64,000 nt of DNA from UBA2210 sp036825195 (GCA_036825195.1 DAISYQ010000010.1:9360-73359), one strand, 5' to 3'. Shown: positions 17,619 through 27,250, counted from the stretch's first letter. The notes: a model not told the origin generated them from the letters alone. Program-made: numbers and translations.

Positions 17619-18620
17619 ATGGAGAAAAACTGGAGCAGCCTTATAAAACCAAGACGAATCGAAGTTGATGAAAAGACCCATACATCAGAGTATGGTGAAT
17701 TTACCTGCCAGCCCCTGGAAAAAGGGTTTGGTATTACGCTGGGGAATTCTCTGAGAAGAGTGCTCCTATCTTCCATTTACGGTGCTGCCATTACGTCAGT
17801 TAATATTGAAGGGGCTCTTCACGAATTTTCGGCTCTCAGCGGTATCAAGGAGGATGTTTCTGATATCATCTTAAACATAAAGGGGGTCCGGCTGAAATTA
17901 TACGGAGATGGTCCTCGGACGCTCAATATAGATGTATCAGATGAAGGACCCGTTACGGCAGGTGATATTATCACTGATGAAACGGTTGAGATCCTCAATC
18001 CAGAACATCATTTGGCTACTCTCTCAGACAATGCGGTTTTCAAGGCCGAGCTTGTTGCAAACGTCGGGAGGGGGTATGTACCCGCAAAAAGAGAGACCGA
18101 TCAGATTCAGGCTGAGGGCACTATCAACATCGATGCCCTGTTCTCCCCTATCAAGAAGGTTGCCTATACGGTTTCCAATGCGCGGGTCGGTCAGATAACG
18201 GATTACGACAAACTGGTTCTTGAGATATGGACGGACGGGAGTGTTCTTCCTGAAGAAGCCGTTGCCTATGCGGCTAAAATCTTAAAGGAACAGATGAATG
18301 TGTTTATCAACTTTGATGAACGCGAGGTAGTTGAAGAGTCGAAAGAGCCGGAAGAAATAGATCATATTAATGAAAACCTTATGAAAGGGGTCGATGATCT
18401 GGAGCTATCCGTGCGGTCGGCTAATTGTCTGAAGAATGCCGGTATTCGGTACATAGGTGAACTGGTACAGAAGACGGAAGCGGAGATGCTCAAGACACAG
18501 AACTTCGGTAGAAAATCTTTGAATGAGATAAAAGAGATACTTTCCGAAATGGGGCTCAGTCTTGGGAGCAAGGTGGATTTTCATCCTCCCACCACGGATG
18601 ATGAAGATGGAAAAGAATAA
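17619..18620 (+). CDS. rpoA: DNA-directed RNA polymerase subunit alpha
   Basis: Alpha dimerises to scaffold RNA polymerase assembly and contacts UP elements and activators. The N-terminal domain has EPLEKGFGITLGNSLRRVLL-type residues and the beta-contact segment. After an acidic linker, the C-terminal helix-hairpin-helix domain LELSVRSANCLKNAGI and FGRKSLNEIKEILSEMGL spans about residues 255-320. At 333 residues it is full length. Confidence 0.98.
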   Translation: MEKNWSSLIKPRRIEVDEKTHTSEYGEFTCQPLEKGFGITLGNSLRRVLLSSIYGAAITSVNIEGALHEFSALSGIKEDVSDIILNIKGVRLKLYGDGPRTLNIDVSDEGPVTAGDIITDETVEILNPEHHLATLSDNAVFKAELVANVGRGYVPAKRETDQIQAEGTINIDALFSPIKKVAYTVSNARVGQITDYDKLVLEIWTDGSVLPEEAVAYAAKILKEQMNVFINFDEREVVEESKEPEEIDHINENLMKGVDDLELSVRSANCLKNAGIRYIGELVQKTEAEMLKTQNFGRKSLNEIKEILSEMGLSLGSKVDFHPPTTDDEDGKE

Positions 18621-18641
18621 CATTTGAAGGGATAATGCTCA

Positions 18642-19037
18642 ATGCGTCACAGGAAAGCCGGAAGAAAACTTGGCAGGACTTCAAGCCACAGGAAGGCTAT
18701 GATGAGAAATCTAGTCACTTCTCTCTTGGAGCATGAAAAAGTCACCACAACCGATGCGAAGGCGAAGGAATTACGGGGTGTTGCCGATAAGATGATTACG
18801 CTGGGCAAGAGGGGAACTCTCCATGCGCGGAGGCAGGCCCTGTCTTTTATCAGGGATAATAGTGTTACGAAGAAAGTATTTGAGGAGTTATCACCTCGGT
18901 ATACCGAAAGAGAAGGAGGGTATACGCGGGTAGTTAAGATAGGAAACCGTGTGGGCGATAACGCACCTCTTTCCATTATAGAGTTGATACCGGAAGAGAA
19001 GAAAAAAAGTGTCAAGAAGAAAAAAGCTGCCAATTAG
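18642..19037 (+). CDS. rplQ: 50S ribosomal protein L17
   Basis: L17 lies near the tunnel exit. The protein opens MRHRKAGRKLGRTSSHRKAM, the strict family start, and has GNRVGDNAPLSIIELI near its end, followed by a short Lys-rich tail to residue 131. It is the last gene of the ribosomal cluster, with a terminator 24 bases later. Confidence 0.98.
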   Translation: MRHRKAGRKLGRTSSHRKAMMRNLVTSLLEHEKVTTTDAKAKELRGVADKMITLGKRGTLHARRQALSFIRDNSVTKKVFEELSPRYTEREGGYTRVVKIGNRVGDNAPLSIIELIPEEKKKSVKKKKAAN

Positions 19038-19060
19038 AGGCAATGAAATACGATTATCTG

Positions 19061-19087
19061 GGGCAGGGTTTTACCCTGCCCTTTTTT
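19061..19087 (+). terminator. Intrinsic terminator closing the ribosomal protein cluster
   Basis: A perfect 9-bp GC-rich stem (19061-19069 GGGCAGGGT with 19073-19081 ACCCTGCCC), a 3-base loop and six T residues to 19087 follow rplQ. This is a textbook rho-independent terminator. Confidence 0.92.
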
Positions 19088-19092
19088 ATCGC

Positions 19093-19120
19093 TTGATTTT
19101 TTCGCGGGAAGGATTATAAT
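19093..19120 (+). promoter_or_regulatory. Sigma-70 promoter for the EF-Tu-domain-like gene
   Basis: TTGATT (19093-19098) and a perfect TATAAT (19115-19120) are separated by 16 bases, just after the terminator of the rplQ unit. The start codon of the next gene lies about 65 bases downstream of the expected start site. Confidence 0.7.
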
Positions 19121-19191
19121 CATTTACGTTATATACGGTAACAATCTTTATTAGTCCGGTTCCTACACGGTTGGCGAGGAGGTTGTGAATT

Positions 19192-19452
19192 ATGGGAGAA
19201 GAGAAAATTGGCGAAGTAATGAAATTTTTTGCGAAACCCAGTGTTGCGGCAGTTAAGATTACGTCGGGAGAATTGCATGTAGGTGATACCGTAAAATTTA
19301 CCGGCCATACCACGGATTTTGAAGACACGATAAACTCGATGGAAATTGATAATAAGCAGATCGAGAAGGCGACGGTAGGCGACTATATCGGTATCAAAAC
19401 TTCGGAGCGGGTTCGTCCCGGAGATGAGATGTTCAAGGTTGTCCCTGAGTAA
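19192..19452 (+). CDS. Stand-alone EF-Tu domain 2-like (translation elongation factor-like) small protein
   Basis: The 86-residue protein resembles a single beta-barrel domain 2 of translational GTPases, with VGDTVKFTGHTTDFEDTI, ATVGDYIGIKTSERVRPGD and a short last strand. It has no P-loop or other GTPase motif, so it cannot act as a GTPase. Families of this kind are usually labelled elongation factor-like. It has its own strong promoter between two terminator-like elements, so it is probably monocistronic. Its role is unknown. Confidence 0.75.
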   Translation: MGEEKIGEVMKFFAKPSVAAVKITSGELHVGDTVKFTGHTTDFEDTINSMEIDNKQIEKATVGDYIGIKTSERVRPGDEMFKVVPE

Positions 19453-19535
19453 TCATCGTGATCTAAGAAAGAGCATTTTTCGATCGGGCATGGATCGACA
19501 TTTCCGGTAATTGATCTATGCGATAAAAAGTTGTG

Positions 19536-19573
19536 AAAGCCATAGGGTGTAGTATGCATCTTGTGGCTTTTTT
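19536..19573 (+). terminator. Possible intrinsic terminator before folC
   Basis: AAAGCCA (19536-19542) pairs with TGGCTTT (19564-19570), and T residues run to 19573. The 21-base loop is large, which lowers confidence. Position fits a stop after the small EF-Tu-like gene. Confidence 0.5.
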
Positions 19574-19588
19574 GTTTGAAGTGAGCCC

Positions 19589-20830
19589 ATGCGTGATCCA
19601 CTTGTATATCTAGAAAGTTTGAAACAGAAGGGAATTCATCTCGATCTTGGACCCGTATCCAGACTTCTCACCCGTCTCGGAAATCCTCAGAATGAATTCG
19701 ACACGATTCTCATAGGAGGAACCAATGGTAAGGGATCTACAGCGGCAATTCTTTCTTCCATATTCGCCAAGGAGGGAATGAAGGTAGGTCTCTATACATC
19801 GCCCCATTTGTGCGATTTCAGGGAACGGATACGGGTGAATCATCAGATGATTCCTACGGATACGCTTTGTTCGCTCATAGAGCAGATCGCAGAGGAGATC
19901 AGGGAAGACGTCACCTATTTCGAATTCGCAACGGCCCTTGCATTCCTGTATTTCGCTCGGTGCAAGGTGGAGATGGGGATTATTGAAGTGGGCATGGGGG
20001 GGAGACTCGATGCTACCAATATTGTAGCACCAAAACTTTCCATAATAACAAATATCTCCATGGAACATCAGCAATACCTGGGTACCGATCTGCAATCAAT
20101 TGCAAGGGAAAAAGGAGGAATCATAAAGGAAGGGGGCATGTGCATAACGGCAGCCAGAGACCGTAAAGTGATCGATACTCTTGCGGAAATATGCTGTCAG
20201 CGAGAAGCGGCGTTGTATAGATTAGGCAAGGATATAAAAATCAGGCGGTCCGGAAAGGGAACGTTTTCCTACCAAGGTATTAATAAGCAATACAACGGTC
20301 TCGCCCTTTCTCTTACCGGCAGACATCAAACTGAAAATGCAGCGCTGGCCATTGCGGCCGTTGATCTGCTGTCGACAAAAGGTATGACCATTGATGACAA
20401 TTCCATCATTGAAGGGTTACGGGATGTCAGATGGGAGGGACGACTGGATCTAATTTCCCGTGATCCCCGGATTGTCTTGGATGGGGCGCATAATCCTGCC
20501 GGGATCTCGTCTCTGTGCAATGCCCTGGTGAAAGACTTTTCTTACCGAAGATTGATAGTTGTATTCGGTGTGCTTCGTGATAAGAACTATCCCGGGATGT
20601 TGAAGAGATTGCTTCCCTTGGCGGACATACTCATCTTAACGCAACCGAACGAGGAGAGGGCCGCCTCTCTCGAGGATGTATTGCCGATAGCCGAACTGCA
20701 TCATGGACATATCGAGGTCGTAGACGATCCGGGCAAGGCCCTAGCAAGGGCCCGTTCCCTGGCCGGTGCCGATGACCTTGTGTGCATAACCGGTTCGCTC
20801 TATCTCGTGGGGGAGATAAAAAAGATCTGA
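19589..20830 (+). CDS. folC: Bifunctional folylpolyglutamate synthase/dihydrofolate synthase
   Basis: This Mur-ligase-type enzyme adds glutamate to dihydropteroate and folates using ATP. The 413-residue protein has the ATP loop GGTNGKGSTAAILSSI near residue 43 and the folate-loop residues SPHLCDFRERIRVN. MGGRLDATNIV, ITNISMEHQQYLG and, at the start of the C-terminal domain, LDGAHNPAG follow. lptD lies directly downstream, so the two may be cotranscribed. Confidence 0.95.
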   Translation: MRDPLVYLESLKQKGIHLDLGPVSRLLTRLGNPQNEFDTILIGGTNGKGSTAAILSSIFAKEGMKVGLYTSPHLCDFRERIRVNHQMIPTDTLCSLIEQIAEEIREDVTYFEFATALAFLYFARCKVEMGIIEVGMGGRLDATNIVAPKLSIITNISMEHQQYLGTDLQSIAREKGGIIKEGGMCITAARDRKVIDTLAEICCQREAALYRLGKDIKIRRSGKGTFSYQGINKQYNGLALSLTGRHQTENAALAIAAVDLLSTKGMTIDDNSIIEGLRDVRWEGRLDLISRDPRIVLDGAHNPAGISSLCNALVKDFSYRRLIVVFGVLRDKNYPGMLKRLLPLADILILTQPNEERAASLEDVLPIAELHHGHIEVVDDPGKALARARSLAGADDLVCITGSLYLVGEIKKI

Positions 20831-20911
20831 GTTTTGATCTTCCGAAAAACAGGTTTGTGTGATAGTAACTACAACCTGTTGGCATGGGAGATCATATCAG
20901 AGGGATGCTTT

Positions 20912-23098
20912 GTGCGAAAAGTATGTATGCTGCTTTCTATCTTGTTCTGTTGGTTGATCTGCGGGGATCTTGCCGGTGCCTCTATGCGGAAGGATATGCC
21001 GGAACGGGTGGATATTGAAGCGGACAGACTAGCGTATGACAGCGATACCAAAACATATCGGGCCAACGGCAATGTTGTTATCACCATCGATAGCGGTTAC
21101 CTTAAGGCCGATGATGTCACCGTGGATACAGTAACGAATGAAGCCGCAGCAGAGGGGCATGTCTTTATCAAGAGTGGAAAGGATATTCTCGAAGGGGAAA
21201 AAGTGCATTTTAATCTTACCGACGATACGGGGACCGTATCCGAAGGCACGGTTTTTTTTGACAGGAATCACCTCTACCTGCGCGGTGCAACCATTGAGAA
21301 GAGAGGCGAGGCGACCTATTTCCTGAAGAGCGGCCAGGCAACGACATGTGACGGTGAAGATCCCGACTGGAAATTTACCGGCAGAGAATTAGAAGTTACC
21401 ATCGGTGGATACGGAACCGTTAAAGACGGGACCTTTCAGGTAAAAGGTCTCCCGATCCTCTATATCCCCTATCTCATATTCCCCGCCAAAACTACGCGAC
21501 AGACGGGATTCCTGTTCCCCCGCATCGCCTATTCGAGTGATAAGCTGGGATGGGATGTGGGAATTCCGTTTTACTGGGCTATTTCTGAAAATATGGATGC
21601 AACCTTTTATCAACGCTATATGGATAAACGGGGGTTTCAGGAAGGAGCGGAACTGCGGTATCTTGCCGGTAAAGATTCCTACGGCATGCTCTATGGGGAT
21701 TATCTCCGCGATACCATGGACGCATCGGATTCCGAAGAAGATGACTTTCTGCCCCGGGACTGGAACGATAATAATAATCGGTGGTCGTATTATCTGGCTT
21801 ACATGAAGACATTCAGCCCGGGGTTTTATCTGAAGACAGACATCCGAAAGGTGTCTGACCGGTGGTATTTCAAGGATTTCGATTCATACAATTATTATAA
21901 GGAACAGTATGGAGAAAGCAGTACCCGAACATTCAACGGAGTGTCGTTCGATGCCGATAAATCTCTGACCTCACTGAACTCAACGGTTCGTCTTGTAAAG
22001 GAGTGGAGTCTCTTTAACACAACAGCCCTCATGGAATATACGGATAATTTCCAGAGTTATTCCAATGATGAGACACTGCAAAAATATCCTGAAGTTACAT
22101 TGACGGGTATACGGCAGCCGATTCTGGATTCTCCGTTTGATTTTGAACTTGAATCTTCGTATGGCTACTACTACAGAACAACGGGATACAAGGGACATCT
22201 CTTTGATCTGTATCCGATATTTTCACTGCCCTTGAGGTTCGGAGATTTTCTTGAGTTTACTCCATCTCTCGGTCTGCGGGAGATAGGGTGGAGCAGTTCA
22301 TATAACGGTGATACCGTGGATGAGATGGATGAACATGGAAGCCGCGAACTCTATACCATAGGGGCTACCCTTTCCAGTGAGGTGTACAGAGTATTTGATG
22401 TAGGAGGGAGCGTTGTAGACAAGATACGTCACGGCATCAAACCGGAATTGGCATATACGTATATTCCGTATGTAGATCAGGAAGAGGTGCCAGATTTTTT
22501 TAGCAGTATACCGGAAACGAATAGTGTGACCTGCTCGCTCACCAATGTATTCACTGCCAGATTGAAGGATGAGAGTGGCAATATTTCCTATAGGGAATTC
22601 CTCAAGCTGAAATTGAGTCAGTCTTACAATATCAGGGAAGCGAGAAGAGACAGCGGCGGATCTTCAGACAAAAGGAGACCCTTCGGCACTGTCAGCGCCG
22701 AACTTGATTTTATTCCTTTCCGGTATTTCTCTCTTGATGCCGACGCACAGTTTGATGTTAATGCTGGAGAATGGAAAAAACTAAATTCCTGTTTCGATAT
22801 AAAGGATTATCGTGGTGATGCTCTGACCGCCGAATACCGGTATACGCAAGATTCTGTGGAAGAAATAAATCTTTCTTTGAGGGGGAAAGCAACAGAGCGG
22901 CTTGATCTGATCTATGCCTTGAAGAAGAATAGACTTGATAATCAAACACTTGAAACTACGTATGCCATAGATTATCACAAGCAGTGCTGGGGCGCGGAGT
23001 TCAGTTACTCGGATTCTCCTGACGACAGGAGGTTTATGGTGATCTTTTCTCTCTATGGCCTTGGTAAGGTCGGGAATGTGACAGGCAGGTTGCCGTAA
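20912..23098 (+). CDS. lptD: LPS-assembly protein LptD
   Basis: LptD is the outer-membrane barrel that inserts lipopolysaccharide. GTG 20912 gives 728 residues and places a signal peptide (RKVCMLLSILFCWLICG, cleavage near AGA-S) at the N terminus; the open frame extends to 20834 without a signal at its start. Residues about 35-145 form an OstA/LptA-like jellyroll (DIEADRLAYDSDTKTYRANG). The segment ATTCDGEDPDWKF and LPILYIPYLIFP lead into the barrel. A Cys before the last strands (KQCWGAEFSY) may pair with an N-terminal Cys. Confidence 0.92.
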   Translation: MRKVCMLLSILFCWLICGDLAGASMRKDMPERVDIEADRLAYDSDTKTYRANGNVVITIDSGYLKADDVTVDTVTNEAAAEGHVFIKSGKDILEGEKVHFNLTDDTGTVSEGTVFFDRNHLYLRGATIEKRGEATYFLKSGQATTCDGEDPDWKFTGRELEVTIGGYGTVKDGTFQVKGLPILYIPYLIFPAKTTRQTGFLFPRIAYSSDKLGWDVGIPFYWAISENMDATFYQRYMDKRGFQEGAELRYLAGKDSYGMLYGDYLRDTMDASDSEEDDFLPRDWNDNNNRWSYYLAYMKTFSPGFYLKTDIRKVSDRWYFKDFDSYNYYKEQYGESSTRTFNGVSFDADKSLTSLNSTVRLVKEWSLFNTTALMEYTDNFQSYSNDETLQKYPEVTLTGIRQPILDSPFDFELESSYGYYYRTTGYKGHLFDLYPIFSLPLRFGDFLEFTPSLGLREIGWSSSYNGDTVDEMDEHGSRELYTIGATLSSEVYRVFDVGGSVVDKIRHGIKPELAYTYIPYVDQEEVPDFFSSIPETNSVTCSLTNVFTARLKDESGNISYREFLKLKLSQSYNIREARRDSGGSSDKRRPFGTVSAELDFIPFRYFSLDADAQFDVNAGEWKKLNSCFDIKDYRGDALTAEYRYTQDSVEEINLSLRGKATERLDLIYALKKNRLDNQTLETTYAIDYHKQCWGAEFSYSDSPDDRRFMVIFSLYGLGKVGNVTGRLP

Positions 23099-23124
23099 TA
23101 GTGATTATTTGTTTTTATTTTTCC

Positions 23125-23153
23125 TTGACAATTACATCATAATTACATAATCT
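23125..23153 (+). promoter_or_regulatory. Sigma-70 promoter for rplM-rpsI
   Basis: A perfect TTGACA (23125-23130), a 17-base spacer and TAATCT (23148-23153) lie 34 bases before rplM, giving a short leader of about 28 bases. Confidence 0.75.
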
Positions 23154-23187
23154 CCACCTCTTTGAGTTTACGATTATAGGTGAATAT

Positions 23188-23616
23188 ATGAAGACATATA
23201 GTACCAAGAAGGAAAGCGTTGTAAGAGACTGGTATCTTGTTAATGCCGACGGTAAAGTGCTGGGCAGGCTTGCCGCCGAGATAGCAAGACGTTTGCGAGG
23301 GAAGCACAAACCGGTCTATACCCCGCATATTGATACCGGTGATTTTATCGTTGTGGTAAATGCCGATAAAATTGCCGTTACGGGGAAGAAACTTACCGAT
23401 AAGATCTACTATCATCACAGTGGTTATCCGGGAGGACTGAAATCAGCGACAGCGAGCAAGATGCTGGCGGAGAAGCCGGAAGAGCTGTTACGCATCGCCG
23501 TCAGAGGAATGCTTCCGAAAAACAATCTGGGGAGACAGATGCTGACGAAACTTAAAGTGTATAAGGGTGATACGCACCCACATAAGGCCCAGATGGCCAT
23601 ACCGCTGGAAGTATAG
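23188..23616 (+). CDS. rplM: 50S ribosomal protein L13
   Basis: L13 is an early 50S assembly protein. The 142-residue protein has the family start (WYLVNADGKVLGRLAAEIA), the core LRGKHKPVYTPHIDTGDFIV and the C-terminal VRGMLPKNNLGRQML. It forms a two-gene unit with rpsI, 14 bases downstream. Confidence 0.98.
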   Translation: MKTYSTKKESVVRDWYLVNADGKVLGRLAAEIARRLRGKHKPVYTPHIDTGDFIVVVNADKIAVTGKKLTDKIYYHHSGYPGGLKSATASKMLAEKPEELLRIAVRGMLPKNNLGRQMLTKLKVYKGDTHPHKAQMAIPLEV

Positions 23617-23630
23617 ACCAGGAGAGAGAA

Positions 23631-24023
23631 ATGTCAGTAAAAAGCTATTATGCTACAGGCAAGAGGAAGACCTCGATAGCACGAGTGTGGATGAAAGAGG
23701 GAAGCGGGGCCTTTGTAGTCAATAAAAGGACTTTTGATGATTATTTTACCCGTGATATATTAAAAAGATTGATCCTGCAACCTCTCTATATGACCGATAA
23801 AGCAGATAAGTTCGATTTCTATATCAATGTCAACGGAGGGGGGAACACCGGCCAGGCGGGAGCAATCAGACATGGTATATCGAAAGCCCTCGTTGAGTAT
23901 GATGAAGAATTAAAGTCTGTTCTCAAGAAAGCCGGGTTTCTGACACGAGATGCCCGGGTAAAGGAGAGGAAAAAATACGGCCAGCCCGGTGCGAGAAAGA
24001 GATTCCAATATTCAAAGAGATAA
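23631..24023 (+). CDS. rpsI: 30S ribosomal protein S9
   Basis: S9 reaches the P-site tRNA with its C-terminal tail. The 130-residue protein has YYATGKRKTSIARVW, NGGGNTGQAGAIRHGISKAL and the invariant KKYGQPGARKRFQYSKR end. A strong terminator follows 17 bases later. Confidence 0.98.
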   Translation: MSVKSYYATGKRKTSIARVWMKEGSGAFVVNKRTFDDYFTRDILKRLILQPLYMTDKADKFDFYINVNGGGNTGQAGAIRHGISKALVEYDEELKSVLKKAGFLTRDARVKERKKYGQPGARKRFQYSKR

Positions 24024-24039
24024 CATCAGCAATACACGA

Positions 24040-24063
24040 AGGGGGCTATGGCCCCCTTTTTTT
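24040..24063 (+). terminator. Intrinsic terminator after rpsI
   Basis: AGGGGGC (24040-24046) pairs perfectly with GCCCCCT (24051-24057) around a TATG loop, followed by a T tract to 24063. It separates rplM-rpsI from argC. Confidence 0.9.
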
Positions 24064-24080
24064 ATTCGGAGGCGGTTTTC

Positions 24081-25118
24081 ATGGTAAGGGTGGGTATATA
24101 TGGGGCAAGCGGCTATACCGGCCAAGAACTGTTACGGCTTTTAATCAATCATCCCGATACGGACGTCGTAGCCGTCACATCGAGGAAATACCAAGACGTT
24201 GCAGTCGCTGACGTATATCCGGTATTTGCCGGTATCACGGATCTGAAATTTATGGACTCGTCTCCTGAGAACCTTATTGCTTCCTGTGATGTCGTATTTC
24301 TGGCGCTTCCCCATGGAGAGGCTATGAAGGTAGCACCGGCATTTATCGAAGCCGGAATACGGGTCATCGATCTGGGAGCCGATTTTCGACTGAGAGATGT
24401 GTCGGTATATGAGAAGTGGTACATACGGCACACGGCTTCCGATCTCATCCAACAGGCCGTCTACGGTCTTCCCGAATTGTACCGAAATGATCTGAAGGAT
24501 GCGGTTCTCGTTGCAAATCCCGGATGTTACCCCACGAGTATCATTCTCGGAATCGCCCCTCTGCTGCGAGAGAAAATCATTGCTTCTTCCTCGATCATAG
24601 CGGATTCAAAATCGGGTGTAAGTGGTGCCGGGCGGGATCTGCAACTCGGTTCACTCTTCTGCGAAGTGAATGAGGGGTTCAAGGCGTATAAGGTCGGATC
24701 GCACCGTCACACTCCGGAGATAGAACAGGAACTTGGACGTATTGCGGGGACGGAGGTAATCATTTCTTTTACCCCGCATCTTGTGCCGGTCAACAGGGGG
24801 ATTCTGAGCACGATCTATGCGGATCTGAATGCGGAGATAACCGCTTCAGCCCTGTTCGATCTCTATGAGAGTTTCTACGGTAATGAACAATTTGTTCGCA
24901 TATGCAAGCCGGGGACCCTGCCGAATATCTCTTCGGTCAGTGGTTCCAACAACTGTGATATCGGAATCGTCGTTGACGGACGTACCGGCAGGGTGATCAT
25001 TGTGTCGGCTATAGACAACTTGGTGAAGGGGGCTTCGGGTCAGGCGGTACAGAATATGAATATCATGTGCGGACTTCCGGAAGGTGCCGGCCTGAATCAT
25101 ATATCACTGTTTCCCTAA
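24081..25118 (+). CDS. argC: N-acetyl-gamma-glutamyl-phosphate reductase
   Basis: ArgC makes N-acetylglutamate semialdehyde in arginine synthesis using NADPH. ATG 24081 with CGGAGG upstream gives 345 residues starting VRVGIYGASGYTGQELLRLL, the dinucleotide fold. The frame open from 24048 runs through the preceding terminator, so that start is rejected. The catalytic Cys lies in VANPGCYPTS; the segment GVSGAGRDL and HRHTPEIEQ follow. No other arg gene is nearby. Confidence 0.96.
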   Translation: MVRVGIYGASGYTGQELLRLLINHPDTDVVAVTSRKYQDVAVADVYPVFAGITDLKFMDSSPENLIASCDVVFLALPHGEAMKVAPAFIEAGIRVIDLGADFRLRDVSVYEKWYIRHTASDLIQQAVYGLPELYRNDLKDAVLVANPGCYPTSIILGIAPLLREKIIASSSIIADSKSGVSGAGRDLQLGSLFCEVNEGFKAYKVGSHRHTPEIEQELGRIAGTEVIISFTPHLVPVNRGILSTIYADLNAEITASALFDLYESFYGNEQFVRICKPGTLPNISSVSGSNNCDIGIVVDGRTGRVIIVSAIDNLVKGASGQAVQNMNIMCGLPEGAGLNHISLFP

Positions 25119-25177
25119 AGAACCGGTGCATGTTCCCGTGGAATCTGACTGCCTGTAGCGCATTGGAAGAGGGTACT

Positions 25178-26656
25178 ATGAGCTTGAGACTGTATAATAC
25201 ACTGACAAAAAAGAAAGAGGAATTCGTTCCCATCAAAGAGGGTGAAGTAAGTATGTATGTCTGTGGGATCACGGCGTATGATGTGTGCCATATAGGACAT
25301 GCCCGATCGGCGGTGGTCTTCGACGTGATATACAGATATCTGAAATATAGGGGCTACGATGTAACCTATGTAAAGAATTTTACCGATGTTGATGATAAAA
25401 TTATCGCAAAGGCTAATGCCGAAGGGACCGATATATATGATATATCGGAACGCTTTATGAGGGAGCATAACGATGATATGGATCACCTCGGAGTGGCGAG
25501 ACCAACAGTCGCACCGAGGGCAACCGATAACATAAAGGGGATGATCCGGCTTATCGACGCCCTTATGGAAAAGGGATTGGCCTATGTAGTCGATGGTGAT
25601 GTGTATTATTCGGTTGAAAAGTTTAATGGATACGGCAAACTATCGGGCAGGAGTCTGGATGATATGCTTGCCGGCGCCAGGATCGACGTGGACGAAAAGA
25701 AGAGAAATCCCTTCGATTTTGTGCTGTGGAAATCCAGTAAGGAGGGAGAACCCTGGTGGAACAGCCCGTGGGGAAGGGGCAGACCGGGGTGGCATATCGA
25801 ATGTTCCGTTATGAGTCAGAGGTTCCTTGGTGATACCTTTGATATACATGGTGGTGGCGAAGACCTGATTTTCCCCCATCACGAGAATGAAATAGCCCAG
25901 TCTGAAGGTGCCACGGGAAAACCCTTTGCGAACTATTGGATACACAACGGATTTATAAAGATAAACAGCGAGAAGATGTCAAAATCTCTTGGAAACACCC
26001 TTACCATAAAAGAGATATTAACTGCTTATCACCCGGAAGTAGTGCGATTTTTTATCCTTCAGAGTCACTATAAAAGTTATATAGATTTCTCGGATGCCTC
26101 CATTGCCGAGGCACGGTTGGGCTTGGAGAGATTTTACGCCACGCTGAAAGGGATAAAGGATGCGCTTGCTGAAGCAGCTGATTTATCGGGTATTTCCGAA
26201 AAAGATCTTTCCGAAGAAAGCGGGGAGGTATGGGAGAAAGTCAATACCCTTCCCGACAGATTCAAAGAGGCCATGGATGACGATTTTAACACGGCAATGG
26301 CTATCGGATACCTGTTCGACACGGTTCGCATGATAAACGGATATCTCTCACAGACTGCTCCCCCCACCCGAGGATCCCTTTTTGTCCTGAATGAGGCGAG
26401 GAGACATATCAGAGAGGTCGGTAAGGTGCTGGGGTTGTTCCTGGAAGATCCGGATGAATACTTCGAAAAAGACAAAGAGAGAGAAGTTAAAAAGCTGGGT
26501 CTGGATGTGAAAGAAGTGGAGCAATTGATTGCGGAAAGGAAACAGGCTCGGGAAGCCAAAGACTGGGGCCGAGCCGATGCCGTAAGAGACCAGTTGGCCG
26601 CCAGAGGAATCGTCCTCAGTGATACACCAACATCCACTACCTGGAAGGTGGGTTAA
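25178..26656 (+). CDS. cysS: Cysteinyl-tRNA synthetase
   Basis: This class I synthetase charges tRNA-Cys. ATG 25178 gives 492 residues starting MSLRLYNTLTKKKEEF. The HIGH motif is HIGHA near residue 38, with Cys of VCGITAYD just before it as a zinc ligand. The KMSKS motif is KMSKSLGNT. Remaining zinc ligands sit in WHIECSVM and HGGGEDLIFPHHENE. The helical C-terminal domain ends with a typical WGRADAVRDQL segment. An upstream in-frame extension to 25067 overlaps argC and is rejected. Confidence 0.97.
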   Translation: MSLRLYNTLTKKKEEFVPIKEGEVSMYVCGITAYDVCHIGHARSAVVFDVIYRYLKYRGYDVTYVKNFTDVDDKIIAKANAEGTDIYDISERFMREHNDDMDHLGVARPTVAPRATDNIKGMIRLIDALMEKGLAYVVDGDVYYSVEKFNGYGKLSGRSLDDMLAGARIDVDEKKRNPFDFVLWKSSKEGEPWWNSPWGRGRPGWHIECSVMSQRFLGDTFDIHGGGEDLIFPHHENEIAQSEGATGKPFANYWIHNGFIKINSEKMSKSLGNTLTIKEILTAYHPEVVRFFILQSHYKSYIDFSDASIAEARLGLERFYATLKGIKDALAEAADLSGISEKDLSEESGEVWEKVNTLPDRFKEAMDDDFNTAMAIGYLFDTVRMINGYLSQTAPPTRGSLFVLNEARRHIREVGKVLGLFLEDPDEYFEKDKEREVKKLGLDVKEVEQLIAERKQAREAKDWGRADAVRDQLAARGIVLSDTPTSTTWKVG

Positions 26657-26733
26657 AGAGATCGAACCGCATATCATCAATTCCCTCAGTTTGTGTCATC
26701 TTCCTTCCCATGAGATTCGTATAGGCAGATGTT

Positions 26734-27207
26734 TCATTCTACGGATATATCAACGATCTCAAACTCTCTGATGCCTCCCGGAGTTGTGGCCCTCACTTCG
26801 TCCCCCACTTCTTTTCTGAGAAGCGCTTTCCCTATGGGGGAGGTAATGGATATATGGTTTTGGCTCATGTCAGACTCAAAGGGCCCTACGAGCTTATAGC
26901 GGGTCACTTCTCCCGTGTTTGCATCTTCTATGGTAACCGTTGATCCGAAGACGACCATCTCATCGGTAAGATCTTTCAGATCGACGATAGTTGAGTTTGC
27001 CAGGTTGTTTTCTATCTCCTGAACCTTCCCCTGGATAAAGGACTGCCTTTCTTTGGCCGCAGCGTATTCGGCGTTTTCCGATAGATCACCATGACCCCTG
27101 GCTTCTTCGATATCCTTTATGTTTGCGGGTACTTCAACCTTTTTCAGATGGGCCAACTCATTTTTTAATCGCTCAAATCCTGCGCGTGTTATAGGAAACT
27201 TGCTCAT
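26734..27207 (-). CDS. greA: Transcription elongation factor GreA
   Basis: GreA rescues backtracked RNA polymerase by stimulating transcript cleavage. The 157-residue protein has an N-terminal coiled coil carrying the acidic tip (ARGHGDLSENAEY) and a C-terminal FKBP-like domain (ITSPIGKALLRKEVGDEV). The start at 27207 (MSKFPITRAGFERL) follows AAGGGTGAG on the minus strand; an open frame continues to 27279 with an unrelated N terminus. It is convergent with cysS. Confidence 0.95.
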   Translation of the reverse strand: MSKFPITRAGFERLKNELAHLKKVEVPANIKDIEEARGHGDLSENAEYAAAKERQSFIQGKVQEIENNLANSTIVDLKDLTDEMVVFGSTVTIEDANTGEVTRYKLVGPFESDMSQNHISITSPIGKALLRKEVGDEVRATTPGGIREFEIVDISVE

Positions 27208-27250
27208 TCGTCTCACCCTTGGGCTTTCGATCACTGCGCCCTGTAATAAA

